NCBI RefSeq assembly: GCF_029266855.1
Contig: NZ_JAQSWB010000006.1
Location: 62,001-126,000 of the forward strand
Origin: Fluviicola sp.
GTDB taxonomy: Bacteria; Bacteroidota; Bacteroidia; Flavobacteriales_D; Crocinitomicaceae
DNA: 64,000 nucleotides
Reading direction: 5' to 3'
In this document: piece after piece, positions 54,889 through 63,870 of the stretch
Numbering within the stretch: the first letter of the stretch is position 1
Layout of the letters: the number at the start of each line of letters is the position of its first letter
The notes under the pieces: generated by a model
Seen by the model: only the letters and a program-made list of their open reading frames with translations
What the model was told of the DNA's origin: nothing
Database searches by the model: none
Made by a program: the position numbers and the translations under genes

Positions 54889-56979
54889 TTAAAGTTTGAT
54901 TCCTACCAGGATAATATCATCAATTTGAGGGAAGGATCCTTTCCAGGTTTGTAAATTCGACTGAAGAATTGCCTCCTGCTCCAGGGCCGGTAGGTGCGTA
55001 ATTTGCAGGAGCAGCTGTTTCAGGTTTTTGGTCATGAATTTTTTATTTCGTTCACCGCCAAACTGATCCGGATATCCGTCGGAGAACAAATAAATAGAAT
55101 CTCCTTTTTGAAGCGGAATGGTGATTTCAGTAAATTCGTAATCGGAATAATTGTTTCCTCCGATAGACATTTTATCCGGTGAATATTGAATCAGCTCCTT
55201 ATCCCGGATTAGCCACAAGGGTCTGTTTGCCCCTGCGTATCTTACACTGCTGAGGTCTTTTTCAAAGATACAGATCGCGGTGTCCATCCCATCCTGGTTC
55301 TTCCCTGTAGCCAAATCCTGTTTTAGAGACTCAATGATGAATTTATTGACGTGATTCAGGATTTGAGATGAACTTTCAATGCGTTTTTCAAGAATGGCAT
55401 AATTTAATCCGTCGATTCCCATCATACTCATAAAAGCACCCGGAATTCCATGCCCGGTGCAATCGGCAACCGCGAAAATTTTCTTTCCGTTCTCAGTTTC
55501 CGTGAACCAATAGAAATCTCCGCTCACGATATCGCGCGGAAGATACATAACAAAGAATTCAGGGAAACACTTTTGGATGGATTCTACGTGGGGCAGACGT
55601 GCTTGTTGAATCTGCAAGGCGTATTCAATACTGTCGGAAATGTCTTTGTTCTTTATTTCGATTTCCAGGTAAGCTTTTGCAATGATCTCGTTGTCCTTCT
55701 TTTTGCGCAAAAATGAGCGGTAAATATAGAAACCAAGCAGAAACAGGAAGAAGATCACTACGATCAGAAAGATCTTAAAATTGCGTTCCCGGTCAAGTTT
55801 GACATCCGACAGTTTTTGTTCCTGTTCCAGGGATTTGATCTGTAGTTTGTTTTGCTCATACTCCAGCTTAGCACCCATTTCCTGGATGTAATTCCGATTG
55901 TTGCGCGCATTCAGCGAATCATTGGTTTCAGCATAAAGCTCCATGTATTCATAAGCTTTGCCTAATTGGTTTTGCGTTTTATAGATCTTGGAAGCCAAAT
56001 AATATCCTTCCGCCAGTTCGGGAGGAAAATTGTGTTCCCGGGCAAGATAGATTACTTTTTCATACAAGGGCAGAGCTGCTGTCAATTTGCCCTGTTTGTC
56101 CTTAACTTTTCCTAAACCCAGGTACCCAAGGCATAAATTGTAGGATTCGTTTGGAAACCTGGATAAGATACCGATTCCTGTGTTGTAGTCTTTTTCAGCT
56201 TCGGATAAGCGATTCAGCTTGTAATTCAGTTGGGCAATGGTGATGTGAATGGTTCCAACGGCATCTGAAAGCTTGTATTCTTTTGCCAGTTCAAGTGATT
56301 TCTCGCAGGATTTGAGTCCTTTCTCGTACTGTTCTGAAGTAAGGTATAAATTTGCCAGGTCGTCGTAATTGATAATAATCCGCGTTTTATTGTCAATCTT
56401 GATGTTCAGGTTGAGGGATTTCAATAAATATTCTTCTGACAGTCCGTACTTCTTCTGGCCGAGGTAAATCCAGCCGATATTGCGGTAACATTCTGCAATC
56501 TGACTTTGATTTTTGGTCTTCTGGAAATTCTTTAGTGCATTGATATAGTATTCGGAAGCGTGATTGTAGTCTCCGGAAAACCAATACAGATTTCCCATAG
56601 AGTTTTGCACTCTTCCCATGAGTTCCTTATCCTTCGTAGCCTCTGCTATTTGCATGGCTTCAGTGGTCAGTTTAAAGGCTTTTTTATAATCGGAATGTGC
56701 AATTGGCTTAGCTTCGTTCAGCAATTTCAAAACAGCAATGCTATCGCTTGCACTTGATTTCTTTTCCGGATTGGCAATTTTTTTCCCACTTGTTTCAACA
56801 GGTGATTCGGCTTTATCTGTCTGGTCAATGATGTTGAATAATTCAATGACGGCGTTGGGCCTTGGAGCCGTGTTATTTCGTATATCCAGGTTGGATTTCG
56901 GAATTTCGTAGGAGAGCGCAGAGAATTGAAATACCCAAAGTATAGTTAGTACAAGTAATATTCCTTTTCGCAGGATCAT
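54889..56979 (-). CDS. TPR protein with C-terminal SpoIIE/PP2C phosphatase domain
   Basis: A 696-residue membrane protein from the ATG at 56977-56979; an in-frame GTG at 57000 would add seven residues. The N-terminus (MILRKGILLVLTILWVFQFS) is a signal sequence, followed by tetratricopeptide repeats at about 90-370 (AEYYINALKNFQKTKNQ-type units). A membrane helix lies near 396-420 (FLIVVIFFLFLLGFYIY). The cytoplasmic SpoIIE phosphatase has GDFYWFTETENGKKIFAVAD, TGHGIPGAFMSMMG, DTAICIFEK and FLFSDGYPDQFGG, with its metal-binding aspartates. Such proteins dephosphorylate Ser/Thr on partner switches. The TPR part, on the outer face, could be the sensor. It is the first gene of an operon with GH20 and CutC. 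Confidence 0.88.
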   Translation of the reverse strand: MILRKGILLVLTILWVFQFSALSYEIPKSNLDIRNNTAPRPNAVIELFNIIDQTDKAESPVETSGKKIANPEKKSSASDSIAVLKLLNEAKPIAHSDYKKAFKLTTEAMQIAEATKDKELMGRVQNSMGNLYWFSGDYNHASEYYINALKNFQKTKNQSQIAECYRNIGWIYLGQKKYGLSEEYLLKSLNLNIKIDNKTRIIINYDDLANLYLTSEQYEKGLKSCEKSLELAKEYKLSDAVGTIHITIAQLNYKLNRLSEAEKDYNTGIGILSRFPNESYNLCLGYLGLGKVKDKQGKLTAALPLYEKVIYLAREHNFPPELAEGYYLASKIYKTQNQLGKAYEYMELYAETNDSLNARNNRNYIQEMGAKLEYEQNKLQIKSLEQEQKLSDVKLDRERNFKIFLIVVIFFLFLLGFYIYRSFLRKKKDNEIIAKAYLEIEIKNKDISDSIEYALQIQQARLPHVESIQKCFPEFFVMYLPRDIVSGDFYWFTETENGKKIFAVADCTGHGIPGAFMSMMGIDGLNYAILEKRIESSSQILNHVNKFIIESLKQDLATGKNQDGMDTAICIFEKDLSSVRYAGANRPLWLIRDKELIQYSPDKMSIGGNNYSDYEFTEITIPLQKGDSIYLFSDGYPDQFGGERNKKFMTKNLKQLLLQITHLPALEQEAILQSNLQTWKGSFPQIDDIILVGIKL

Positions 56980-57048
56980 GGTTTTTATTATTTCTGTCAC
57001 AAATTAAGTATTTATATTTAAGCTTTAGTTTAAAATTATTCGGATTTC

Positions 57049-59856
57049 ATGAAAGCATCAGTTGGGTTTAGTGTTTTGACAGCAATATTTTTTGGGTTAA
57101 ACGCTTTTGGACAAAAGAAAATACTTGGTCCGGAAGTTTATAATTCCTGGAATAGGATTGGTGATGTGCAACTTTCTCAGGATGGGAAGTTTAGCGTGTA
57201 TTCGGTGAAACCTTATCGGGGCGACGGATTTTTATATCTGGTAAACCTTGAAACAGGAACAAAAGATTCCATTGCCCGCGGATATGAGCCGAAGTTTGAC
57301 GAAAGTGGTTCTTACCTGGTTTTTAAGATCCATCCCGGATTTGACACATTGCGAAAAGCAGAACTCGCGAAAATGAATAAGGAGAAATGGCCCAAAGACT
57401 CCTTGGGAATTTGGTTTGTAAAAAAGGACTCGCTTGTGAAATACGACCAGGTAAAGGAATTCAAGCTTTCTGAAAAGGGAAGTGCGCTTGCATTTCTTTC
57501 GCTTAAAAATGAATGGCCGAAGGGATACCTTACCAAAAGTGAAGCGAAAAAAGAGAAGAAGCGGGAACAGAAAAAAGGTAAGATCAAGACAGACGGGAAG
57601 TTGCTCACAGTGATCGACCCCCTTTCCAAGCAGAAGAAACACTTTAAAAATGTGACCCAGTTTGAAATAAGCAAAGATGGGAAGTACGCACTTTTTGTAC
57701 AACAGGAAAAATTTAAAAAAGACTCCGTCCGTTTGGGTATCTACGACTTCACTAAGAACGAAGTATGGAATGCTCAAAAGCGGGTTGCCGAATATGCTGG
57801 GCTGAATTTCTCGGGAAAGAATAATGCATTGCTTGGATTGGCAACGGTGGATACGGCCTCCAATAAGCGCTGGTCCTTGTTTATGATTCAACCTGCAACA
57901 AAGGAATTTAAGCAACTGCTCGATACTTCCATGAAATTTGATAACAATGAAGTGCTGTCTGCCAACTTCAAACCGTATTTGAATAACCAGGATTCAGATA
58001 TCTTTTTTGGCGTTGCCGATAAACCGGAGAAACCGTTCAAAGATACTTTGCTGGAAAGCGAGAAATCAAAGGTGGATGTGTGGCACTGGAAGGATGACCG
58101 TTTGCAGCCACAGCAATTAGTTGAACTGAAAAGAGATCAGAACAGGACCAACCTGGCTGTTTACCATTTAACTTCCGGTCAGGCGGTTGTACTTGGAAAT
58201 GACAGTTTGAATGTTTATTCATCGGAGCGATACGACCAGCAGGTACTCCTGGCAAGCTGTGATGCAATGTATCGCTACGAAACCTGGCACACGAATAATC
58301 CGACCAATTATTACCTTATCCGTGTGACGGACGGGAAAATTTCAACCTTGAGAGAGAAAGTATATGCAAGACCTTCCCTCTCTCCGGACGGAAAACACTT
58401 TGCATTTTGGAACGAACGTGCAAAAAAATATTATCTGATGAATGTGGATTCCCAGGTTGAGGAATGCATTACCTGCGGTTGGAAGGGAAATCTGTTTGAA
58501 GATAAGAACGGAATGATCGAAGAAGATGAGCCTCAGGGAATAATCGGCTGGGGACCAAACGATCAAAATCTGTTTATTCAGTCGGATAAGGATATTTTGT
58601 CGTATGATGTAACTTCCAACAGTTTGCGTTCTATTACAAACGTTTTGCAGAATTCGGATGCGGATACGAATTATCATTATGTGTTATTCAATCTCAACCC
58701 GGATTCCGTGCGTTATTATCCCGAGAACAGCTTGTTAACGCGTTTCAGCAAAACGAGCAAAATGATGGATGTTTATCGTGTGAAAGGCCCTGTTTCAGAC
58801 CCGAATTTCGAACTGATCTCGGGATCAAATCATCAGTACTTCAATTTTGTGAAAGCAAAAAAAGGAAATCAGCTCATCTTTAATCGCTCATCAAACAGCG
58901 ATTTCCCTGATCTGTTTGCTACAACCAAGCCGGGGGCTGAAATAGTTCAGATCTCTAAGGCCAATCCGCAGCAAAGCCAGTACAATTGGTCGACAGTGGA
59001 ATTGATCAAATGGACAAGTTATTCGGGAATCCAGCTGGAAGGTTTGCTGTACAAACCGGAGAATTTTGATGAAAACCAGGAATATCCTTTATTGGTTTAC
59101 TACTACGAAATGTATTCCGATGATATTCACAATCACTATGCACCTAAGCCAACTGCTTCGATTATTTACCCAACAGAATATGCTTCTGCCGGATACGTGG
59201 TTTTCATCCCGAACATCCGCTATACGGCCGGACATCCTGCAAACAGTGCATACGATTGTATTCTGAGCGGAACGGATGCTGTTTTGAAAAAATACAGCAA
59301 CATTGATTCAAAAAGAATGGGTTTGCAGGGCCAGAGCTGGGGTGGTTATCAGACAGCTCAGTTGATCACGATGACTGATCGTTTTGCAGCTGCCATGGCA
59401 GGAGCTCCGGTTGGAAACATGTTTTCAGCTTACGGAGGGATCCGCTGGGGATCGGGATATAGCAGACAATTTCAGTACGAGCATTCTCAAAGCCGGATCG
59501 GGAAAACCATTTGGGATTCACCTGAATTGTATGTAGAGAACAGCCCGATATTTGGCTTGCCCAAAGTGAAAACCCCCTTGTTGATCATGCATAACGATGA
59601 AGATGGTGCTGTTCCATGGTACCAGGGAATTGAGTTGTACACCGGTTTGCGTCGCCTTCAAAAACCTGTATGGCTTTTAAATTATAATGGCGATGATCAT
59701 AACCTGATGAAGCCTGCAAACAGGATGGATTTAAGTATCCGAATGCGCCAGTTCTTTGATTTTTACCTCTTGAATAAGCCTGAGCCTTTGTGGCTGAAAG
59801 AAGGAATTCCTGCAATTCATAAAGGGAAGAAATACAAATACGAATTAACAGAATAA
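57049..59856 (+). CDS. S9 family (prolyl oligopeptidase-type) serine peptidase, exported
   Basis: A 935-residue exported protein with a signal peptide ending AFG before QKKIL. Residues up to about 620 form a beta-propeller that restricts access to the active site. The alpha/beta-hydrolase domain has the nucleophile in GLQGQSWGGYQTA (S763), the acid in HNDEDGAVPW (about D852) and the His in GDDHNLMKP (H884). It cleaves peptides after a small set of residues, often proline, in the periplasm. The lysine-rich stretch near 165-185 (SEAKKEKKREQKKGKIKTDG) is unusual for the propeller. It is divergent from the TPR phosphatase operon, 69 bases apart. Confidence 0.92.
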   Translation: MKASVGFSVLTAIFFGLNAFGQKKILGPEVYNSWNRIGDVQLSQDGKFSVYSVKPYRGDGFLYLVNLETGTKDSIARGYEPKFDESGSYLVFKIHPGFDTLRKAELAKMNKEKWPKDSLGIWFVKKDSLVKYDQVKEFKLSEKGSALAFLSLKNEWPKGYLTKSEAKKEKKREQKKGKIKTDGKLLTVIDPLSKQKKHFKNVTQFEISKDGKYALFVQQEKFKKDSVRLGIYDFTKNEVWNAQKRVAEYAGLNFSGKNNALLGLATVDTASNKRWSLFMIQPATKEFKQLLDTSMKFDNNEVLSANFKPYLNNQDSDIFFGVADKPEKPFKDTLLESEKSKVDVWHWKDDRLQPQQLVELKRDQNRTNLAVYHLTSGQAVVLGNDSLNVYSSERYDQQVLLASCDAMYRYETWHTNNPTNYYLIRVTDGKISTLREKVYARPSLSPDGKHFAFWNERAKKYYLMNVDSQVEECITCGWKGNLFEDKNGMIEEDEPQGIIGWGPNDQNLFIQSDKDILSYDVTSNSLRSITNVLQNSDADTNYHYVLFNLNPDSVRYYPENSLLTRFSKTSKMMDVYRVKGPVSDPNFELISGSNHQYFNFVKAKKGNQLIFNRSSNSDFPDLFATTKPGAEIVQISKANPQQSQYNWSTVELIKWTSYSGIQLEGLLYKPENFDENQEYPLLVYYYEMYSDDIHNHYAPKPTASIIYPTEYASAGYVVFIPNIRYTAGHPANSAYDCILSGTDAVLKKYSNIDSKRMGLQGQSWGGYQTAQLITMTDRFAAAMAGAPVGNMFSAYGGIRWGSGYSRQFQYEHSQSRIGKTIWDSPELYVENSPIFGLPKVKTPLLIMHNDEDGAVPWYQGIELYTGLRRLQKPVWLLNYNGDDHNLMKPANRMDLSIRMRQFFDFYLLNKPEPLWLKEGIPAIHKGKKYKYELTE

Positions 59857-59859
59857 AAA

Positions 59860-59889
59860 AAGGTGCCTGAGACTAGTCTTAGGCACCTT
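59860..59889 (-). terminator. Terminator of the minus-strand lipoprotein gene (also ends the S9 gene)
   Basis: A near-perfect 15-bp palindrome, AAGGTGCCTGAGACT with AGTCTTAGGCACCTT. A T tract is on the minus strand only, so it terminates the gene at 59906; on the plus strand it may still end the S9 message. Confidence 0.8.
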
Positions 59890-59905
59890 GCAATAAATTA
59901 ACCGG

Positions 59906-60277
59906 TTAAATAAATACCGTTTCTTCTGATGTTTCTTCTTGCTCAACTTTGATGATGCCGTTTCCCACGGCACCACCCAAGCTTGCTTTTATTTTAAATA
60001 CGGCAACACCACACTGCCCCAACTGATAGATATCGTTGTAATTGAATGTGGCCTCGCCCTGCTCATTGGTCGTTGCTGTTTTTGGAGCTCTTAGTGATCC
60101 ATGACCTTCGGAGCCTCCTGTCTCTTCACCGATCAATTCTACTGTTGCACCTGCTACACGGCTATTGTTTTGATCCAGAACATAGATCTTTGCAATAGTA
60201 TCTTCTTTCTTTCTGCAAGAACCGATACTTATAATTGCTGCTCCGATAGCAAGAGTTAAAATTGAACGCGATAACAT
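59906..60277 (-). CDS. Small lipoprotein, paralogue 1
   Basis: A 123-residue lipoprotein with a signal peptide and lipobox around ISIGSC (Cys about 21), then charged RKKEDT. The mature part is a single beta-sandwich-like domain: IYVLDQNNSRVAGATVELIG, then a Gly/Glu turn, TTNEQGEATFNYNDIYQLGQ, GVAVFKIKA, and an acidic end (EQEETSEETVFI). It closely matches the next gene (shared VLD.NN.RVAGA and YQLGQ.GVAV), so recent duplication is likely. It resembles carboxypeptidase-regulatory-like folds. Its function is unknown; a cell-envelope location is likely. A terminator follows, and one also separates it from the next gene. Confidence 0.8.
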   Translation of the reverse strand: MLSRSILTLAIGAAIISIGSCRKKEDTIAKIYVLDQNNSRVAGATVELIGEETGGSEGHGSLRAPKTATTNEQGEATFNYNDIYQLGQCGVAVFKIKASLGGAVGNGIIKVEQEETSEETVFI

Positions 60278-60385
60278 AACATACTAATTTGATGTTTGCA
60301 ATTTCCAACATAAAAGGCGACCGAGCCATTTGAAATGAATAAAAGTGCCTTACGGATGTCCCTTTTCGAATTTTGCATGAATAAA

Positions 60386-60419
60386 AAACCCCGACGTCCA
60401 CTGTGTGGAGTCGGGGTTT
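60386..60419 (-). terminator. Terminator of the two upstream lipoprotein genes
   Basis: AAACCCCGAC pairs with GTCGGGGTTT, with the inner stem TCCAC and GTGGA; a T tract follows on the minus strand. It separates the first lipoprotein gene from the other two. Confidence 0.85.
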
Positions 60420-60437
60420 AAACTATTGAATTTGAAG

Positions 60438-60830
60438 TTACTGTATAAATACCGTTTCTTCGTTTTCTTCTTCTTGTTCGATTTTGATGATTGCTTCACC
60501 TGCAAGGGCATCTTTTTTTGCTTCAATGTTCAGAACAGCAACTCCGGCCTGACCCAATTGATAAACATCATTAAAGTTAAATGAGGCAATCCCGGAACCA
60601 TCGCTGAGGGTTGTGTCAAAAAGAACAACCGGTGGTGAATTCGGAACAGTTGATTCGCCTTTTAGCACAACCTGTGCACCAGCTACCCGCTGATTATTAG
60701 CATCCAAAACATAGATCAATGCGGTAGTGTCCTTTTTCTTTCTGCAACCTGTAGAAGAAAAGATAACACCCATCCCGATTATAAGTGCTCCGAAAAATGC
60801 TGTTTTTATAAGTGTGTTCATGTTATTCAA
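60438..60830 (-). CDS. Small lipoprotein, paralogue 2
   Basis: A 130-residue lipoprotein. The signal (MNNMNTLIKTAFFGALIIGM) ends in a lipobox STGC followed by RKKKDT. The rest aligns with the 123-residue neighbour: ALIYVLDANNQRVAGAQVVL, SGIASFNFNDVYQLGQAGVA, IKIEQEEENEETVFI. The start could also be the Met at residue 4. It lies eight bases after the third paralogue's stop, so the two are one transcript with the terminator at 60386. Its function is unknown. Confidence 0.8.
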   Translation of the reverse strand: MNNMNTLIKTAFFGALIIGMGVIFSSTGCRKKKDTTALIYVLDANNQRVAGAQVVLKGESTVPNSPPVVLFDTTLSDGSGIASFNFNDVYQLGQAGVAVLNIEAKKDALAGEAIIKIEQEEENEETVFIQ

Positions 60831-60838
60831 ATATTATA

Positions 60839-61216
60839 TTATTCCTCAATAACGACGGTTAAGACGTTTGTAATATGAGCTCTGCAGCGGATGTATCCTG
60901 AGCCCTGAGCCATGTCTTTCTTTACAAGGACATCAAAGTAACCGGTCGTTTCCTTCTTTCCAAGCAAACTGAAAAAGCTTTCCATATCGAAATATGCAAA
61001 ACCAGACGAATTTGTCAGAACAGTATCTACATATTCAGGTGTTGCAGGATCCGAATTAACGTCTCCGATAATCACAACCTTCGCATTGCTAACTAATTCA
61101 TTGTTTTCCGAACGCACAAAAACCTTTAATATGGAAGGATCTTTCTTGCAGGAAGACAATACAATAAGTATCGTAATCAAGGACAAATATCCAATGTTGC
61201 GTACCATTTTGTTCAT
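60839..61216 (-). CDS. Small lipoprotein, paralogue 3 (divergent)
   Basis: A 125-residue lipoprotein with lipobox LSSC then KKDPS. The body keeps the pattern of its two neighbours (LKVFVRSENNELVSNAKVVI, TNSSGFAYFDM) but has diverged strongly and lacks their YQLGQ block and acidic end. It is the first gene of the two-gene transcript. It probably belongs to the same beta-sandwich family. Its function is unknown. Confidence 0.75.
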   Translation of the reverse strand: MNKMVRNIGYLSLITILIVLSSCKKDPSILKVFVRSENNELVSNAKVVIIGDVNSDPATPEYVDTVLTNSSGFAYFDMESFFSLLGKKETTGYFDVLVKKDMAQGSGYIRCRAHITNVLTVVIEE

Positions 61217-61398
61217 AGTGTTGTTTTTTTTTCGTTGTAAATATAATCTTTTTGCGATTATAATCTGATTGTCTACAATTTCGTAACTTCGTTGCCTGAA
61301 AAAGTATGTTTTTAAACATCAAATTACAAGAAAAAGTTACATTTCCGGTAATATTTTTTTAGAAAGACGTTTAGAAAGTAAAAAGGTTGTAAAAAAGA

Positions 61399-62424
61399 AT
61401 GAAAGAGCAAATCGCTGCAGCTAAGGAAGCTATTGAAAATTATGCCCTCACAGACCTGAATTCTGTTGAAGCATTTCGTATTCACTTTTTGGGTTCCAAA
61501 GGAGAATTAAAGAACCTTTTTGGAGAATTGAAAAATGTTCCGAACGAAGAAAAAAAAGAAGTCGGGCAGCTTTTGAACGGTTTAAGAATCTTAGCTGAAG
61601 AAAAGTGGATGCTTTCCAAAGAGAGCCTGGAGAATGTTTCCGGTACCGATTCGGATGTGGATGTTACCAGACCTGCAGAACCGATTCCTTTCGGGGCAAG
61701 ACACCCGCTTTCGATTGTCCGCAGCGAGATTATTGCCATTTTTGAACGTATTGGTTATTCTGTTTCGGAAGGACCTGAAATTGAAGATGACTGGCACAAT
61801 TTCTCGGCCCTGAACTTTCCACCTGAACATCCGGCAAGAGATATGCAGGATACTTTCTTCATTGAAAAAGGGGAACGTGAAATGGCTTTGAGAACACATA
61901 CTTCTTCTGTACAGGTTCGCGTGATGGAATCTTCAACACCTCCGATCAGAACCATTTCCCCGGGTCGAGTTTACCGGAATGAAGCAATTTCAGCCCGTGC
62001 TCATTGTTTCTTCCACCAGGTAGAAGGTTTGTACATTGATAAAAATGTTTCTTTCGCCGATTTGAAACAAACCCTGGATTACTTCGCAAAATCCCTGTTT
62101 GGGGACAAGGCAAAAATCCGCCTCAGACCCTCTTACTTCCCGTTTACCGAGCCGAGTGCTGAAGTAGATGTTTCGTGTACAATCTGTAACTCGAAAGGAT
62201 GTAACGTGTGTAAATATACCGGCTGGCTGGAAATCTTAGGATGTGGAATGGTAGATCCGGCGGTTTTGGAAGCTTCGGGGATCGATTCGGAAGTATATAC
62301 CGGTTTTGCCTTTGGAATGGGTATTGAACGCATTGCCCAATTGAAATTCAGGGTAAATGATTTGAGACTTTATTCCGAGAACGATATCCGTTTCCTGAAA
62401 CAGTTTAAAGGAGTGAATTTTTGA
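61399..62424 (+). CDS. pheS: Phenylalanine--tRNA ligase alpha subunit
   Basis: A 341-residue catalytic subunit, the normal length, which charges tRNA-Phe together with PheT (not in this window). An N-terminal coiled-coil (1-90) leads to class II motifs: GARHPLSIVRSEIIAIFERIG, FPPEHPARDMQDTFF, motif 2 in GRVYRNEAISARAHCFFHQ, FTEPSAEVDVSC and motif 3 in GFAFGMGIERIAQLKF. CTICNSKGCNVCKYTGW is a cysteine cluster seen in many bacterial PheS proteins. It is the first gene of the pheS-ytxJ-cyclase-tadA run; the next gene starts one base after its stop. Confidence 0.97.
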   Translation: MKEQIAAAKEAIENYALTDLNSVEAFRIHFLGSKGELKNLFGELKNVPNEEKKEVGQLLNGLRILAEEKWMLSKESLENVSGTDSDVDVTRPAEPIPFGARHPLSIVRSEIIAIFERIGYSVSEGPEIEDDWHNFSALNFPPEHPARDMQDTFFIEKGEREMALRTHTSSVQVRVMESSTPPIRTISPGRVYRNEAISARAHCFFHQVEGLYIDKNVSFADLKQTLDYFAKSLFGDKAKIRLRPSYFPFTEPSAEVDVSCTICNSKGCNVCKYTGWLEILGCGMVDPAVLEASGIDSEVYTGFAFGMGIERIAQLKFRVNDLRLYSENDIRFLKQFKGVNF

Positions 62425-62425
62425 T

Positions 62426-62782
62426 ATGGGACTTTTTAGCAAACAAAAGGCTGAATTTCCTTGGGTGAAATTGACAAGCTCCGAACAGTTGCACGAATTG
62501 ATTAACTCTTCGGAAACGAAACCGGTAGTGCTTTTTAAACACAGCACCCGTTGCAGTATTTCATCCATGGCACTCAACCGTTTTGAAAACAATATGGATC
62601 CGGAGAAAGCAACGTGCGTGTACCTGGATTTGCTGGCATACCGTCCATTATCTGCTGAAATTGAAGCCTTAACCAAGGTTGAACATCAATCTCCGCAGGC
62701 AATTCTAATTAATAATCACGAAGTCATTTATTCAGCAACACACACTGCGATCAATGCACTGGAAATTTTGAAACTCATTTAA
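62426..62782 (+). CDS. ytxJ: YtxJ, bacillithiol-system thioredoxin-like protein
   Basis: A 118-residue cytoplasmic protein with a thioredoxin-like fold. VVLFKHSTRCSISSMALNRF (35-54) is the YtxJ signature with a single reactive Cys (C43). SPQAILINNHEVIYSATHTA follows. In the family it acts as a monothiol bacilliredoxin that removes bacillithiol from modified proteins. It suggests the organism makes bacillithiol, which many Bacteroidota do. It is cotranscribed with pheS; no functional link is known. Confidence 0.9.
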   Translation: MGLFSKQKAEFPWVKLTSSEQLHELINSSETKPVVLFKHSTRCSISSMALNRFENNMDPEKATCVYLDLLAYRPLSAEIEALTKVEHQSPQAILINNHEVIYSATHTAINALEILKLI

Positions 62783-62784
62783 GT

Positions 62785-63861
62785 ATGAAAAGAAGATACG
62801 GAATCATTGTTCTCCTCATTTTGGTATTGGCTGCATTTATCATTGTGCCAATGATGAAAAACAGCGGTGGAACCGAAGATATGGAAATCGCTAAGTTGGA
62901 AGTCCCGGGTGATATCCAGGCAAAGTTCGGAGATGATATTCCGATCAAGCTAAGTATTCCTGAAGGGCTCGCAAAGGTAGAACTGATCTACAATGATTCG
63001 GTTTTTGAAACCTGGAATACTCCGAAAGCACAAACGAGAGTAGTTGCTATGCAAACGAATTTCTATGGTGTTGGAACCAGGTCATTGGTTCTGCGTTCCA
63101 CATTTAAGGACGGAACTGTTTTGGAAAATTCATGTAATGTCCGTGTGGTTTCTGATATTGAACCGGAAGTCTTGTTTGCAAAGATCATCAAAGAATATCC
63201 GCACAACCCGGAAAATTACACACAGGGCTACGAGTTTGACGGAAACCAATTGTACGAAGGAACCGGTGATCCCGGACAGCAGGGGAAAACATTGGTTGGT
63301 CCAGTTTCATTGCAAACAGGTGCTTTCAGTGAACCAAAGAACGGCTTGGATGCAACGTATTTTGGAGAAGGAATTACTATTTTGGGAGACCTGTTGTACC
63401 AAGTAACCTGGCAGAACAGCAAATGTTTTGTTTACGATAAGAAGACAATGGTGCTGAAGGACGAATTCAATTATGTTGGACAGGGCTGGGGCTTGTGTAA
63501 TGACGGAAAATCCATTATTATGTCGGACGGTTCGGAGCGCCTTACTTTCCGTGACCCGAAATCTTTCCAGTCAATCCGCGTGATAGAAGTTTATGATAAC
63601 ATGGGACCGAGAACACAGTTGAACGAGCTAGAGTACATCGACGGGAAGATCTATGCAAATGTTTACACCACTGGAACAGTCCTGGTTATCGAACCGAATA
63701 CAGGAAAAGTATTGCAGGAGATCGATGCGAATGAATTGATTATTCGCGGGAAAAACGGTGGAGATGTGTTAAACGGAATTGCTTACAACAAGCTTACCAA
63801 GCAAATTTTCATGACTGGTAAATACTGGCCGAAAACATTCGAAGTTCAATTTAATAAGTAG
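62785..63861 (+). CDS. Glutaminyl-peptide cyclotransferase, membrane-anchored
   Basis: A 358-residue enzyme of the plant-type (Glu_cyclase_2) family. An uncleaved N-terminal anchor (IIVLLILVLAAFIIVPMM, 7-24) puts it in the periplasm. An Ig-like stretch (35-125) precedes the five-bladed propeller: PHNPENYTQGYEFDGNQLYE, GTGDPGQQGKTLV, QVTWQNSKCFVYDK, GQGWGLCNDGKSIIMSDGSE, LNELEYIDGKIYANVY, LNGIAYNKLTKQIFMTGKYW. It converts N-terminal Gln to pyroglutamate. Bacteroidota signal peptidase I substrates usually expose Gln at the new N-terminus; many in this window do. It lies two bases after ytxJ. Confidence 0.93.
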   Translation: MKRRYGIIVLLILVLAAFIIVPMMKNSGGTEDMEIAKLEVPGDIQAKFGDDIPIKLSIPEGLAKVELIYNDSVFETWNTPKAQTRVVAMQTNFYGVGTRSLVLRSTFKDGTVLENSCNVRVVSDIEPEVLFAKIIKEYPHNPENYTQGYEFDGNQLYEGTGDPGQQGKTLVGPVSLQTGAFSEPKNGLDATYFGEGITILGDLLYQVTWQNSKCFVYDKKTMVLKDEFNYVGQGWGLCNDGKSIIMSDGSERLTFRDPKSFQSIRVIEVYDNMGPRTQLNELEYIDGKIYANVYTTGTVLVIEPNTGKVLQEIDANELIIRGKNGGDVLNGIAYNKLTKQIFMTGKYWPKTFEVQFNK

Positions 63862-63870
63862 AAACAAAGC

